A stretch of DNA of 35,384 nucleotides from Rubrivivax sp. (GTDB lineage Bacteria > Pseudomonadota > Gammaproteobacteria > Burkholderiales > Burkholderiaceae_C): positions 1 to 35,384 of the forward strand of contig JAEUPE010000057.1 in assembly GCA_016790435.1 (NCBI GenBank), read 5' to 3'. A program made the position numbers and the translations under genes. The notes beneath the pieces are model-generated. The model worked only from the letters and a program-made list of their open reading frames with translations, did not search any database and had not been told where the DNA came from. Positions 1-9,171 of the stretch are shown one piece after another (within the stretch, counting starts at the first letter, position 1; each line of letters opens with the position of its first letter).

Positions 1-846
1 CACGGCGAATGGCTGATGGCGCCCGAGGTGCTGGCCGCGGGCGTGCGCACCTTCTGGGACGCCGGCTGGCAGATCCACGTGCACGTCAACGGCGACGGCG
101 GCATGGACGCCGTGCTGGCCGCGCTGGAGGCCGCGCAGGCCCGGCACGCGCGCGTGGACCACCGCTTCTTCATGCACCACGTGGGCTACCACGCGGCGGC
201 GCAGACGGCGCGCATCGCGGCGTTGGGCGCGCACGCCAGCGTCAACCCGTACTACATCCACGCGCTGGCCGACGACTACGCGCGCTTCGGGCTCGGCGAG
301 GAGCGGGCCTCGCAGATCGTGCGCGCGGGCTCGCTGGCCCGCGCCGGCCTGCGCCTGTCGTTCCACAGCGACTTCATGATGGCGCCCACCGAGCCGCTGC
401 TGCTGGCGTGGTGCGCCGCCACGCGCCGCACGCGCGAGGGCCGCGTCGTCTCACCCGAAGAGCGCCTGACGCTCGAACAGGCGCTGCGCGGCATCACCAT
501 CGACGCGGCCTGGGCGCTGCGCGTCGAGCACGAGGTGGGCTCCATCGCCGCCGGCAAGCGCGCCGACTTCTGCGTGCTGGCCGACGACCCCTTCGAGCTC
601 GGCCCCGAGCGCCTGAAGGACGTGCGCATCGCCGGCACGGTGTTCGAGGGGCAGGCGCATCTGCTCGCGGCCCCTCGGGCCAGCCTGCTGGCCGCACTGC
701 CGGCGCCGCCGCCCGCGCGCCGGCGCGGGTTGAACTACCGCCCGGTGTCGCGCTGCGCGACGCCGCTGCCCGACCTGTGCGAGGCCGGCCGCGGGCTGGC
801 CGCGCTGGCGTCAAGCCAATTCAATCCAACGGGAGTGCATCCATGA
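1..846 (+). CDS. Amidohydrolase, YtcJ-like (Amidohydro_3), 3' part only
   Basis: The reading frame is open from the first base, so the N-terminal part of this gene lies upstream of the window; about 281 residues are visible. The segment looks like the C-terminal half of a YtcJ-type metal-dependent amidohydrolase: a strand with HVHVNGDGG (metal-binding His region), a later DHRFFMHH, a HSDFMMAP motif carrying the late Asp of the TIM-barrel site, and the typical closing segment where the composite beta-sandwich resumes (GSIAAGKRADFCVLADDPFE). The family hydrolyses amide, carbamate or cyclic C-N bonds; the substrate here is not predictable. The stop overlaps the start of the next gene (ATGA), so it is probably co-transcribed with the solute-binding protein genes, suggesting that it acts on the imported compound. 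The last 50 or so residues are Pro/Ala/Arg rich and look unconserved. Confidence 0.85.
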   Translation, partial: HGEWLMAPEVLAAGVRTFWDAGWQIHVHVNGDGGMDAVLAALEAAQARHARVDHRFFMHHVGYHAAAQTARIAALGAHASVNPYYIHALADDYARFGLGEERASQIVRAGSLARAGLRLSFHSDFMMAPTEPLLLAWCAATRRTREGRVVSPEERLTLEQALRGITIDAAWALRVEHEVGSIAAGKRADFCVLADDPFELGPERLKDVRIAGTVFEGQAHLLAAPRASLLAALPAPPPARRRGLNYRPVSRCATPLPDLCEAGRGLAALASSQFNPTGVHP

Positions 847-2405
847 AGCGATGGTTTGTCACGCTGGCCGCCACGCTGCTGCCGCTGGCCGCGGCGGCCC
901 AGGCCGGCTCGGCCGGCACGCTGGTCGTCGGCTTCGGCCAGGCGCCCCGGCACCTGAACTCGGCCGTGCAGTCCGGCGTGGCCACGGGCGTGCCGGCGGC
1001 GCAGATCTTTGCCAGCCCGCTGCGCTTCGACAAGGACTGGAACCCCGAGCCCTACCTGGCAGAGAGCTGGAGCTTCCAGGACGATGGCCGCAGCCTGCTG
1101 CTGAAGATCCGCCCCGGCGCCACCTTTCACGACGGCAAGCCGATCACGAGCGAGGACGTGGCCTTCTCGATCATGACGATCAAGGCCAACCACCCGTTCC
1201 AGGCCATGTTCGCGCCCGTGGAGCGCGTCGACACGCCGACGCCGCAGATCGCCATCATCCGCATGAGCGCCCCGCATCCGGCCATCCTGCTGGCGATGGC
1301 GCCGGCGTTCTGCCCCATCATCCCCAAGCACGTCTTCGGCGACGGCACCGACATCAAGTCGCACCCGAAGAACAACCTGCCGGTGGGCTCGGGCCCCTAC
1401 AAGGTGGTGTCGTTCAACCCGCGCGAAGCCATCGTGCTGGAGCGCCACGCGGGCTTCTTCTTCAAGGACCGGCCGCAGTTCCAGCGCATCATCTTCCGCA
1501 TGATCAGCGACAACGCCGCGCAGGCGCTGGCGCTGGAGAAGGGCGAGGTCGACCTGCTGCCGGGCTCGGTGACACTGTCGCAGTTCGCGCAGCTCTCGAA
1601 GGCAAAGGACGTGGTGCTGGCGCGCAAGGGCGGCGAGGCCATCGGGCCGCTCGGGTGGCTGGCCTTCAACCTCAAGCGCAAGCCCTTCGACGACGTGCGC
1701 GTGCGCCAGGCCATCGCGCACGCGATCGACAAGGACTTCATCGTCAAGAGCCTGCACCAGGGCAACACCAAGGTGGCCACGGGGCCGATCGCGCCCGGCT
1801 CGCCCTTCTACAGCGACAAGGTCGAGCGCTACCCGCTCGACCTGAAGAAGGCCGCCGCGCTGCTGGACGCCGCGGGCCTGAAGCCCGACGGCGGCGGCCG
1901 CCGCTTCGGCATGACGATCGACTTCCTGCCCAACACGCCCGACAACTCGCAGACCCTCGCCGAGTACCTGCGCCCGCAGCTGAAGAAGATCGGCATCGAG
2001 GTCACGGTGCGCACGAGCCCCGACTTCCCCACCTGGGCGCGCCGCGTGTCCACGCACGACTTCGACGCCACGATGGACGGCGCCTTCAACTACGGCGACC
2101 CCGTGATCGGCGTGCACCGCACCTACCTCAGCAGCAACATCAAGCCGGGCGTCATCTGGTCCAACACCCAGAGCTACAGCAACCCCAAGGTCGACGAGCT
2201 GCTGGCGCAGGCCACGGTCGAGAAAGATCTCGAGAAGCGCAAGAAGCTGTACGCCGAGTTCCAGCGCCAGGTGGTGGCCGACGTGCCGCAGGTGTTCACG
2301 CACGTCTGGGCGCAGGGCTACGCCGCGCGCCGCGACCTGGTGAACGTGCCCGAGTCGATCTGGGCGCCGATGGTGCCGTTCGACCTCGTCTCCCGCCGCA
2401 AGTGA
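843..2405 (+). CDS. ABC transporter solute-binding protein, family 5 (paralog 1)
   Basis: A 520-residue periplasmic binding protein of the DppA/OppA type (SBP_bac_5). The start at 843 is chosen because it overlaps the upstream stop by 4 bp and gives a clean Sec signal peptide (MKRWF, then a Leu/Ala core, ending AAAQA). The open frame itself extends much further upstream, but there it only shadows the amidohydrolase. Family features are the early segment on lobe I (APRHLNSAVQSG), GATFHDGKPITSEDVAFS, NLPVGSGPYKVV, VRVRQAIAHAIDKDFIV and the late DPVIGVHRT. It closely resembles the proteins encoded at 2416 and 7545. Family-5 proteins bind peptides, but also opines, amines and nickel; the ligand is unknown. 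Only one permease/ATPase set is present downstream, so this protein probably delivers to that set. Confidence 0.93.
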   Translation: MKRWFVTLAATLLPLAAAAQAGSAGTLVVGFGQAPRHLNSAVQSGVATGVPAAQIFASPLRFDKDWNPEPYLAESWSFQDDGRSLLLKIRPGATFHDGKPITSEDVAFSIMTIKANHPFQAMFAPVERVDTPTPQIAIIRMSAPHPAILLAMAPAFCPIIPKHVFGDGTDIKSHPKNNLPVGSGPYKVVSFNPREAIVLERHAGFFFKDRPQFQRIIFRMISDNAAQALALEKGEVDLLPGSVTLSQFAQLSKAKDVVLARKGGEAIGPLGWLAFNLKRKPFDDVRVRQAIAHAIDKDFIVKSLHQGNTKVATGPIAPGSPFYSDKVERYPLDLKKAAALLDAAGLKPDGGGRRFGMTIDFLPNTPDNSQTLAEYLRPQLKKIGIEVTVRTSPDFPTWARRVSTHDFDATMDGAFNYGDPVIGVHRTYLSSNIKPGVIWSNTQSYSNPKVDELLAQATVEKDLEKRKKLYAEFQRQVVADVPQVFTHVWAQGYAARRDLVNVPESIWAPMVPFDLVSRRK

Positions 2406-2415
2406 GGCCGGGCGC

Positions 2416-3990
2416 ATGACCCTTCACCTCGACCGCCGCCAGGCCACCGCGGCCCTGCTCGGCCTGGGCCTGGCCCACGGGACGATGGCCCAGGGCGAAA
2501 AGACCCTGGTGGTCGGCACGCCGTCGATATTGCGCCACCTGAACCCCGCGATCCAGGCGTCGCCGGTGAACCAGGTGGGCGCGCAGATCTTTGCCAGCCT
2601 GGTGCGCTTCGACAACGACTGGACGCCACAGCCTTACCTGGCCCAGAGCTGGGCCTGGCAGGAGGACGGCAAGTCGCTGCTGGTGCGTCTGGTCAAGGGC
2701 GCCACATTCCACGACGGCAGGCCGATCACCAGCGAGGACGTGGCGTTCTCCGTGATGGCCGTGAAGGCGTTCCACCCGTTCAACACCATGCTCGCGCCGG
2801 TGGAGCGGGTGGAGACCCCCACGCCGGACATCGCCATCATCCGCGTCACGCAGGCGCACCCGGCGCTGCTGCTGGCCCTCTCGCCGGCTCTGTGCCCCAT
2901 CCTGCCCAAGCACATCTACGGCGACGTGCCCGACCTGCGCACCCACCCGCGCAACGCGAGCCCCGTGGGCTCGGGACCGTTCAAGCTGGTGAGCTTCACG
3001 CCCGGGCAGGCCATCGTGCTGCAGCGCCACGAGAAGTTCTTCATGCCCGGCCTTCCCAAGGTGGACAAGCTGATCTTCCGCGTGTTCACCGATCCTGTCG
3101 GCCAGATGCTCGAGGTCGAGCGCGGCGGCATCCACCTGGCCACCGGCTCCGTCACCGCCGTGCAGCAAGAGCAGGCGGCCAAGTTCACCCAGGCGCGCGT
3201 GGTGGCCAAGGGCGGCGAGGCCATCGGCCCGGTCGGTTGGCTGGAGTTCAACCTGCGCAAGAAGCCCTTCGACGATGTGCGCGTGCGCCGTGCCATCGCC
3301 TATTCGATCGACAAGGACTTCATCGTCAAGAGCCTGCACCGAGGCGCCACCCAGCCGGCCACCGGCCCGATTGCGCCCGGCACGCCTTACCACAGCGCTG
3401 CCGGGGTGGAGCCCTTCAAGCTCGACCTGGCGCGCGCCGAGCGCCTGCTGGACGAGGCCGGCCTGCGCCGCGGCGCCGACGGCACGCGCTTTGCCTTTGC
3501 CGTGGACTACCTGCCCGGCGTGCCCGACAACTACGAAACCATTGCGCAGTACCTGAAGCCGCAGCTGAAGAAGGTAGGCATCGAGGTCACGGTGCGAACC
3601 TCGCCCGACTTCGCCAGCTGGGGCCGGCGCGTATCGAACTGGGAGCATGACGCCAGCGTCAGCGGTGCCTTCATGTGGGGCGACCCGGTGATCGGCGTCC
3701 ACCGCACCTGGGTGAGCAGCAACATCCGCAAGGGGGTGCCCTTCTCCAACACCCAGGGCTACAGCAGCGCCAAGGCCGATGACCTGTTGGCGCGCGCTGC
3801 GACAGAACGCGACCCCGCCCAGCGCAAGAAGCTCTACGCCGATTTCCAGCAGCTGCTGTCGCAAGACGTGCCGGTGGCCTTCACGCACGTCTGGTCGCGG
3901 GTCTACATCGCGCGCCATGAGGTGGTCAATCCGCCCACGGGCATCTGGGGCCTGTTCGCGCCCTATGACCAGATCGACCTGAAGCGATAG
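2416..3990 (+). CDS. ABC transporter solute-binding protein, family 5 (paralog 2)
   Basis: A 524-residue family-5 solute-binding protein, 10 bp after paralog 1 and clearly a tandem duplicate of it: ATFHDGRPITSEDVAFS, SPVGSGPFKLVSF, VRVRRAIAYSIDKDFIVKSL and DPVIGVHRTWVSSNI align almost residue for residue. The N-terminus differs. It has DRRQATAALLGLGL, resembling a Tat-type or short signal peptide ending GTMAQG, whereas paralog 1 has a Sec-type leader. Different export leaders and many conservative changes elsewhere suggest old duplicates that have diverged, perhaps in ligand range. It is likely co-transcribed with its neighbours. The ligand cannot be told from sequence alone. Confidence 0.92.
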   Translation: MTLHLDRRQATAALLGLGLAHGTMAQGEKTLVVGTPSILRHLNPAIQASPVNQVGAQIFASLVRFDNDWTPQPYLAQSWAWQEDGKSLLVRLVKGATFHDGRPITSEDVAFSVMAVKAFHPFNTMLAPVERVETPTPDIAIIRVTQAHPALLLALSPALCPILPKHIYGDVPDLRTHPRNASPVGSGPFKLVSFTPGQAIVLQRHEKFFMPGLPKVDKLIFRVFTDPVGQMLEVERGGIHLATGSVTAVQQEQAAKFTQARVVAKGGEAIGPVGWLEFNLRKKPFDDVRVRRAIAYSIDKDFIVKSLHRGATQPATGPIAPGTPYHSAAGVEPFKLDLARAERLLDEAGLRRGADGTRFAFAVDYLPGVPDNYETIAQYLKPQLKKVGIEVTVRTSPDFASWGRRVSNWEHDASVSGAFMWGDPVIGVHRTWVSSNIRKGVPFSNTQGYSSAKADDLLARAATERDPAQRKKLYADFQQLLSQDVPVAFTHVWSRVYIARHEVVNPPTGIWGLFAPYDQIDLKR

Positions 3991-4029
3991 CGGAGAGCCC
4001 CTGGTCGTGAGACGCCCCTGCACCAGCCG

Positions 4030-4362
4030 ATGACGGCCTGCCGCAGCTTCCTCCACGCCCGCGCCCTGCCGGGCCGGCGTACCGCGCTCGTGCAGGCCTT
4101 CGTCGCGCACCGCGTCCTCGAACAGTGCCAGGAGGCGGTGCCGGGGTGCCTGAGCGGTGAACTGCTGCTGTCGCCCACGGACCCCGACGCCTTGTGCGTG
4201 ACCGTGCTGTGGGCCACACGGGCCGATCACGAGGCCTGGATCGGCAGCCCGCTGCGCGTCACGCAGGGGTTGGCCCTGGGCCCTTTCGTGGCCGAGATGC
4301 AACCGCCGGTGTTGATGCCGGTGGCGGCCACCTTGCCCGGTGAGACGGGACAGGCGCCATGA
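4030..4362 (+). CDS. Small ABM-domain-like protein (putative quinol monooxygenase fold)
   Basis: A 110-residue soluble protein. The pattern (start of strand 1 at FLHARALPGRR, a helix with FVAHRVLEQCQEAVPGCLSGELL, then ALCVTVLWATRADHEAWIGSPLR) is that of the dimeric alpha/beta-barrel ABM family (antibiotic biosynthesis monooxygenase, YgiN-like), where a W..R..H..W/Y element is common. Such proteins are cofactor-free oxygenases, haem-degrading enzymes or simple ligand-binding barrels. The stop overlaps the start of the flavoprotein gene by 4 bp, so the two are translationally coupled, and a role in the same oxidation is plausible but unproven. No strong ribosome binding site is seen before the ATG. 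The family call rests on fold-level pattern only. Confidence 0.6.
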   Translation: MTACRSFLHARALPGRRTALVQAFVAHRVLEQCQEAVPGCLSGELLLSPTDPDALCVTVLWATRADHEAWIGSPLRVTQGLALGPFVAEMQPPVLMPVAATLPGETGQAP

Positions 4363-6824
4363 GCCTGCCTGCACGAAGCGAGGTCGTCATCGTCGGCGGC
4401 GGCATCATCGGCTGCAGCATCGCCTACCACCTGGCGAAGATCGGCATCACCGACGTGCTGCTGCTCGAGCGGCGCCAGCTCACCTGCGGCACCACCTGGC
4501 ACGCCGCGGGCCTGGTGCCCACGCTGCGCGCCACGCGCACGCTGACCGAGCTGGCGAAGTACACGAGCGAGCTGCTGAAGACGCTGGAAACCGAGACCGG
4601 CCAGGCCACCGGCTACAAGCAGAACGGCTCCATCGGCGTCGCCTTGTCCGAGGCGCGTTTCGAGGAGTTCAAGCGCCAGGGTGCGATGGGCAGCGCGTTC
4701 GGCGTGCGCGCCGAGTTCCTGTCGGCGCGCGAGGTGGTGGAGCGCTATCCGCTGCTCGATGGCCGTGGTGTCGTTGGCGGCATCTGGACACCCGAGGACG
4801 GGCAGACGAACCCGATCGACACCACCATGGCCTACGCGAAGGGCGCGCGGCAGCGCGGCGTGCGCATCGTCGAGCAGGCGGAGGTGAGCGCCATCCTCAC
4901 CGAGGGCCACCGCGTCAGGGGCGTGCGCGTGCGCCACGACGGCACCGAAGGCGAGATCCAGGCCGGCACCGTGGTGCTGGCCGCCGGCATGTGGAGCGCC
5001 GAGATCGGCCGCACGATCGAACCGGTCGGCCTGCGCCTGCCGCTGCAGGCGGCCGAGCACTACTACATCGTCACCGAGCCCGTGCCCGGCCTGGCGCGCG
5101 ACCTGCCGGTGCTCCGCGTGCCCGACGAATGCATCTACGTGAAGGAAGACGCCGGCAAGCTGCTGCTGGGCGCCTTCGAGCCGGTGGCCAAGCCCTGGGC
5201 GCTCGGCGGCATCCCGCGCGACTTCTGCTTCGACGAGCTGCCGGTGGACATGGCGCACTTCGAGCCGGTGCTCGAACAGGCGCTGCAGCGGCTGCCGGTG
5301 CTGCAGCGCACCGGCATCGCGACCTGGTTCAACGGGCCCGAGAGCTTCACGCCCGACGACCGCTACCTGCTCGGCGAAACCGCCGAGTGGCGCGACCTCT
5401 TCGTCGCCTGCGGCTTCAACAGCATCGGCATCCAGAGCAGCGGCGGCGCCGGCAAGGTGCTGGCCGAGTGGATCCGCGACCGCCGCGCGCCGCTGGACCT
5501 GCCGGGCATGGACGTGCAGCGATTCCACCCGGTGCAGGGCACGCGCGCCTACCTGGCCGACCGCACCACCGAATCTCTGGGGCTGCTGTACCAGATGCAC
5601 TGGCCGTTCCGGCAGGTGGAGACGGCGCGCGGCGCGCGGCGCACGGCCTTTCACGATCGACTCGTGGCCCTGGGTGCCTGCATGGGCGAGCTCGGCGGCT
5701 GGGAGCGTGCCAACTGGTACGCCGCGCCAGGATCGAGCCCGCGTTACGAGTACGCCTGGGGGCGGCCGAACTGGTTCGCGAACACCGCGGCCGAGTGCCA
5801 GGCGGTGATGCACGGCGTGGCGCTGTTCGACCAGAGCTCGATGGCCAAGTTCGAGGTGCAGGGCCGCGACGCGGGCCGCGTGCTCAACCGCCTTGGCACC
5901 GCCGATGTCGACGTCGAACCCGGCCGCGTGGTCTACACGCAGTGGCTGAACGAGGCCGGCGGCATCGAGGCCGACCTGACCGTGGCACGCCTGGCCGAAC
6001 ACCGCTACTGGGTGGTGACCTCCGTCGGCTCGCACATCCACGACCTGGCCTGGCTGCAGCGCCACATCGACCCGGACGACCGCTGCACGGTGACCGACCT
6101 GACCCCCGGCCTGCCGATGCTCGGCCTGATGGGCCCGCGCTCGCGCGCGCTGCTGGCCGAGGCGAGCGGGGCAGACTTCTCGAACGAGGCCTTCCCCTTC
6201 GGCCACACGCGCGAGATCGAGATCGGCTTCGCCGTCGTGCGCGCGCAGCGCATCACCTACGTCGGCGAGCTGGGGTGGGAGCTGTACATCCCCGCCGATG
6301 TGGCGCTGCACGTGTTCGAGCGCTTGCTGGCGGTGGGCGAGCGGCATGGCCTGAAGCTCGCCGGCTTCCATGCGATGAACGCCTGCCGCACCGAGAAGGG
6401 CTATCGCCACTGGGGCCACGACATCGGCATCGAGGACACACCACTCGAAGCGGGCCTCGCATTCACCTGCGCGTGGGACAAGCCCGGCGGCTTCATCGGG
6501 CGCGAGGCGCTGCTGGCAGCCAAGGCCGCCGACGTGCCGCGCAAGCGGCTGCTGCAGCTCAGGCTCGACGACCCCGAGGCGCTGCTCGTGCACGAGGAAC
6601 CCATCTTCGCCGACGGCGAGCCCGTGGGCGTGACCACCTCGGGCATGGTCGGCCATCGCGTGCAGGCCTCGCTCGGCATGGGCTATGTGCGGCGCCCGCA
6701 CGCCATCACGGCGGAGTGGATCGCCGCGACACGCTTCGAGGTGGGCGTGGGCGATCGGCGCATCGGTGCGCGCGCGCAACTCGGGCCCTGGTACGACCCG
6801 AAGAACGAGCGCGTGAAAGCATGA
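4359..6824 (+). CDS. FAD-dependent dimethylglycine/sarcosine dehydrogenase-like protein with GcvT domain
   Basis: An 821-residue flavoenzyme. Residues 7-40 are a Rossmann dinucleotide fold (EVVIVGGGIIGCSIAYHL, ending LLLERR). CGTTWHAAGLV follows at residues 43-53; in mammalian dimethylglycine and sarcosine dehydrogenases the equivalent His carries covalently bound FAD, so H48 is the expected attachment site. The DAO domain runs to about residue 385, a FAO_M-type linker follows, and the last 400 or so residues form an aminomethyltransferase (GcvT) domain with folate-binding character (LGLMGPRSRALL, ITYVGELGWELYIP) and a C-terminal barrel. Members demethylate N-methyl amino acids and pass the methyl group to tetrahydrofolate. 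The exact amine (dimethylglycine, sarcosine, methylaminobutyrate or another) is not resolved. The gene overlaps both neighbours by 4 bp. Confidence 0.9.
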   Translation: MSLPARSEVVIVGGGIIGCSIAYHLAKIGITDVLLLERRQLTCGTTWHAAGLVPTLRATRTLTELAKYTSELLKTLETETGQATGYKQNGSIGVALSEARFEEFKRQGAMGSAFGVRAEFLSAREVVERYPLLDGRGVVGGIWTPEDGQTNPIDTTMAYAKGARQRGVRIVEQAEVSAILTEGHRVRGVRVRHDGTEGEIQAGTVVLAAGMWSAEIGRTIEPVGLRLPLQAAEHYYIVTEPVPGLARDLPVLRVPDECIYVKEDAGKLLLGAFEPVAKPWALGGIPRDFCFDELPVDMAHFEPVLEQALQRLPVLQRTGIATWFNGPESFTPDDRYLLGETAEWRDLFVACGFNSIGIQSSGGAGKVLAEWIRDRRAPLDLPGMDVQRFHPVQGTRAYLADRTTESLGLLYQMHWPFRQVETARGARRTAFHDRLVALGACMGELGGWERANWYAAPGSSPRYEYAWGRPNWFANTAAECQAVMHGVALFDQSSMAKFEVQGRDAGRVLNRLGTADVDVEPGRVVYTQWLNEAGGIEADLTVARLAEHRYWVVTSVGSHIHDLAWLQRHIDPDDRCTVTDLTPGLPMLGLMGPRSRALLAEASGADFSNEAFPFGHTREIEIGFAVVRAQRITYVGELGWELYIPADVALHVFERLLAVGERHGLKLAGFHAMNACRTEKGYRHWGHDIGIEDTPLEAGLAFTCAWDKPGGFIGREALLAAKAADVPRKRLLQLRLDDPEALLVHEEPIFADGEPVGVTTSGMVGHRVQASLGMGYVRRPHAITAEWIAATRFEVGVGDRRIGARAQLGPWYDPKNERVKA

Positions 6825-7444
6825 ACGCGGTCAAGGCGGCAACGAAGGCAACGAAGGCGGCGAAGAAGGCCGCCAGCCAGGGCGTGAACCGCCACCTCGG
6901 CCACCAGATCCGCGACCTGCGGCGTGCCAAGGGCGTGACCATCCCGCAGTTGGCGGCACGCATCGACCGCTCGGTGGGGTGGCTGAGCCAGATCGAGCGC
7001 GGCATCTCGGAGGTCAGCATCGCCGCGCTGCACCAGATTGCCGCGGCGCTGGAGGTGCAGGTGTCGTGGTTCTTCGGTGAAGGCGCCACGCCGCCGGCCG
7101 ACGAACTGGGCATGGTGCTGCGCAAGCGCAACCGCCGCACGCTGGACTTCCACGGCTCGGGCGTGCACGAGGAGATCCTCAGCCCCAACCTCAGCGGTCA
7201 ATTGCTGCTGGTGGAGACCACCTTCGCGCCGGGCGCCAGCACCGGCGACCGCGACCGCCAGCGCCGCGGCGAGGAAAGCGGCCTCGTGCTGCGCGGCACG
7301 CTGGAATTGCACGTGGACGGCCGCACGCTGCGGCTTTCGGCCGGCGACAGCTTCGCCTTCATGCGCACCGGGCCGCACCGGTGCCACAACCCGGGGCGCG
7401 AGCCTTGCGTGGTGCTGTGGGTGATCACGCCGCCCTCGTATTGA
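6821..7444 (+). CDS. XRE-family transcriptional regulator with C-terminal cupin
   Basis: A 207-residue regulator. Residues 1-20 form an Ala/Lys-rich basic tail. Residues 27-82 are a Cro/CI-type helix-turn-helix (GHQIRDLRRAKGVTIPQLAA, then SVGWLSQIERG and SIAALHQIAAALEV). Residues 125-202 are a small cupin barrel (GEESGLVLRGTLELHVDG, then LSAGDSFAF and GPHRCHNPG) expected to bind the effector. Regulators of this type usually control amine, polyamine or amino-acid catabolism genes beside them (PuuR-like). The start at 6821 overlaps the flavoprotein stop (ATGA), and the open frame further upstream is only a shadow. Encoded inside the operon, it probably senses the substrate or product of the flavoprotein and autoregulates. 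Confidence 0.92.
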   Translation: MNAVKAATKATKAAKKAASQGVNRHLGHQIRDLRRAKGVTIPQLAARIDRSVGWLSQIERGISEVSIAALHQIAAALEVQVSWFFGEGATPPADELGMVLRKRNRRTLDFHGSGVHEEILSPNLSGQLLLVETTFAPGASTGDRDRQRRGEESGLVLRGTLELHVDGRTLRLSAGDSFAFMRTGPHRCHNPGREPCVVLWVITPPSY

Positions 7445-7544
7445 AACCCGGTGCATGAGTGGCCCCCCCGATTGCCGCCATCACCGCGCCTTGGCATCGT
7501 CGCCCGACCCCCTGGAACCCTGACCGAACCCGAGGAGTGACTTC

Positions 7545-9146
7545 ATGACGCAGACCCCGAACCATCGTCGAGCCGTGCTGCGAGCCGCCGCGGCAGCGCC
7601 CTTTGCGGGAGCCTTCGCCTGGCCGCTGGGCGCCTGGGCGCAGGCGGCGCGTGGGGGCGTGCTGGTGATCGGCACGACACAGAAGCCGCGGCACCTGAAC
7701 AGCGCGGTGCAAAGCGGCATCGCCACGATGTTCCCGGCGGCGCAGCTCTTCGCGAGCCCGTTGCGCATGAGCGCCGACTGGAAGCCGCAGCCCTACCTGG
7801 CCGAGCGCTTCGAGCTCTCGAGCGACAACCGCAGCGTCACGCTGCACCTGCGCCGGGACGCGGTCTTCCACGACGGGCGGCCGATCACCGCGGAGGACCT
7901 CAAGTTCTCCATCGAAACCATCCGCGACAACCATCCCTTCCGCAGCATGTATGCGCCGGTCAACGCCGTCACGATCGATGGGCCGCTGAAGGCCGTGGTG
8001 CGGCTGGCCGAGCCGCACCCGGCCCTGCTGCTGGCGATGAGCACCTCGCTCACGCCCATCATCCCGAAGCACATCTTCGGCGACGGCGTGGACCCCAAGG
8101 TGCATCCGCGCAATGCCAACCCGGTGGGCAGCGGACCGTTCAAGCTCGTCGAGTTCAAGCCCGGCGAGCACATCGTGATGGAGCGCAACGAGCGCTTCTT
8201 CCTGAAGGACCTGCCGCGCCTGGACCGCCTCATCGTCAAGGAGTACAAGGACAACGCCAGCATGCTGCTCGCCTTCGAGAAGGGCGAGATCGACGTCCAC
8301 CCGCTGATCGCCGACCCACGCGAGATCGAGCGGGCGCGCAAGATCCCCGGCGTACAACTGGTCGGCAGCGCGCAGCCGGCCGTGGGGCCGCTGATCTGGC
8401 TGGCCTTCAACACCCAGAACCCCAAGCTCGCCGACAAGCGCGTGCGCCAGGCCATCAGCTATGCGATCGACCGCAAGTTCATCGCCGACACGCTCTTCGG
8501 CGGGATCCACAAGGTGGCCACCGGCCCGATCGCGCGGGGCAGCCCGTTCTACAGCGCCGAGGTGCAGAGCTACGCGCACAACCTCGCCACGGCCACCCAA
8601 CTGCTCGACGCCGCCGGCCTGAAGGCCGGCCCCAACGGCAAGCGCCTGGCGCTGGACGTCGACGCGATCCCCGGCTCGCAGGAGTTGAAGACGATCCAGG
8701 AGTACCTGAAGCCCGCGCTGGCGAAGGCGGGCATCGAAGTCACGGTGCGGCTGTCGCCGGACTTCCCGACCTGGGCCCGTCGCGTGGCCTCGCACCAGTT
8801 CGAGATGACCATGGACTCGGTGTGGAACTGGGGCGACCCGGTCATCGGCGTGCACCGCACCTGGCTCTCCAGCAACATCAAGCCGGGTGTGATCTGGTCC
8901 AACACGCAGGGCTACCGCAATGCACGCGTCGATGAGCTGCTGGAGGCAGCCGCCAAGGAGATGGACCTGGCCAAGCGCAAGGCGCAGTACCGGGAGGTGC
9001 AGAAGATCGTCGTCGACGACTGCCCGGTCGCCTTCCTGATCGAGGCCACCATCACCGAGGGCTACGCGGCCAAGGTGGTGCAGCCCCCCAAGGGCATCTG
9101 GGGCATGATCGACGCGATGAACGACATCAGCGTGCGCAAGGCCTGA
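7545..9146 (+). CDS. ABC transporter solute-binding protein, family 5 (paralog 3)
   Basis: A 533-residue family-5 solute-binding protein, third in the window and adjacent to the permease genes. A good ribosome binding site (GAGGAG at 7532-7537) lies 7 bp before the ATG. The leader (HRRAVLRAAAAAPFAGAFAW, cleavage near AWAQA) has an Arg-Arg pair and a weak hydrophobic core, suggesting Tat export. The mature part matches paralogs 1 and 2 through PRHLNSAVQSGIATMFPAAQ, DAVFHDGRPITAEDLKFS, VRQAISYAIDRKFIADTLFG and GDPVIGVHRTWLSSNIKPG. It is probably the cognate receptor of the transporter that begins 26 bp downstream. Confidence 0.93.
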   Translation: MTQTPNHRRAVLRAAAAAPFAGAFAWPLGAWAQAARGGVLVIGTTQKPRHLNSAVQSGIATMFPAAQLFASPLRMSADWKPQPYLAERFELSSDNRSVTLHLRRDAVFHDGRPITAEDLKFSIETIRDNHPFRSMYAPVNAVTIDGPLKAVVRLAEPHPALLLAMSTSLTPIIPKHIFGDGVDPKVHPRNANPVGSGPFKLVEFKPGEHIVMERNERFFLKDLPRLDRLIVKEYKDNASMLLAFEKGEIDVHPLIADPREIERARKIPGVQLVGSAQPAVGPLIWLAFNTQNPKLADKRVRQAISYAIDRKFIADTLFGGIHKVATGPIARGSPFYSAEVQSYAHNLATATQLLDAAGLKAGPNGKRLALDVDAIPGSQELKTIQEYLKPALAKAGIEVTVRLSPDFPTWARRVASHQFEMTMDSVWNWGDPVIGVHRTWLSSNIKPGVIWSNTQGYRNARVDELLEAAAKEMDLAKRKAQYREVQKIVVDDCPVAFLIEATITEGYAAKVVQPPKGIWGMIDAMNDISVRKA

Positions 9147-9171
9147 CGCGCCAGCGCCGCAAGCCGCGCCC

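Noticed and set aside
735-2417. Long open frame on the - strand opposite the first SBP gene
   Set aside because: Arg/Ala/Val/His-biased composition with no family motif; it is antisense to a well-supported gene and reflects high GC at third positions.
843-3990. Tandem SBP genes as an assembly duplication
   Set aside because: The two copies differ throughout at DNA and protein level and have different leaders, so they are genuine diverged paralogs.
4227-6779. 850-codon open frame on the - strand opposite the flavoprotein gene
   Set aside because: Low-complexity His/Arg/Ala composition, no recognisable domain, antisense to a complete DMGDH-GcvT protein.
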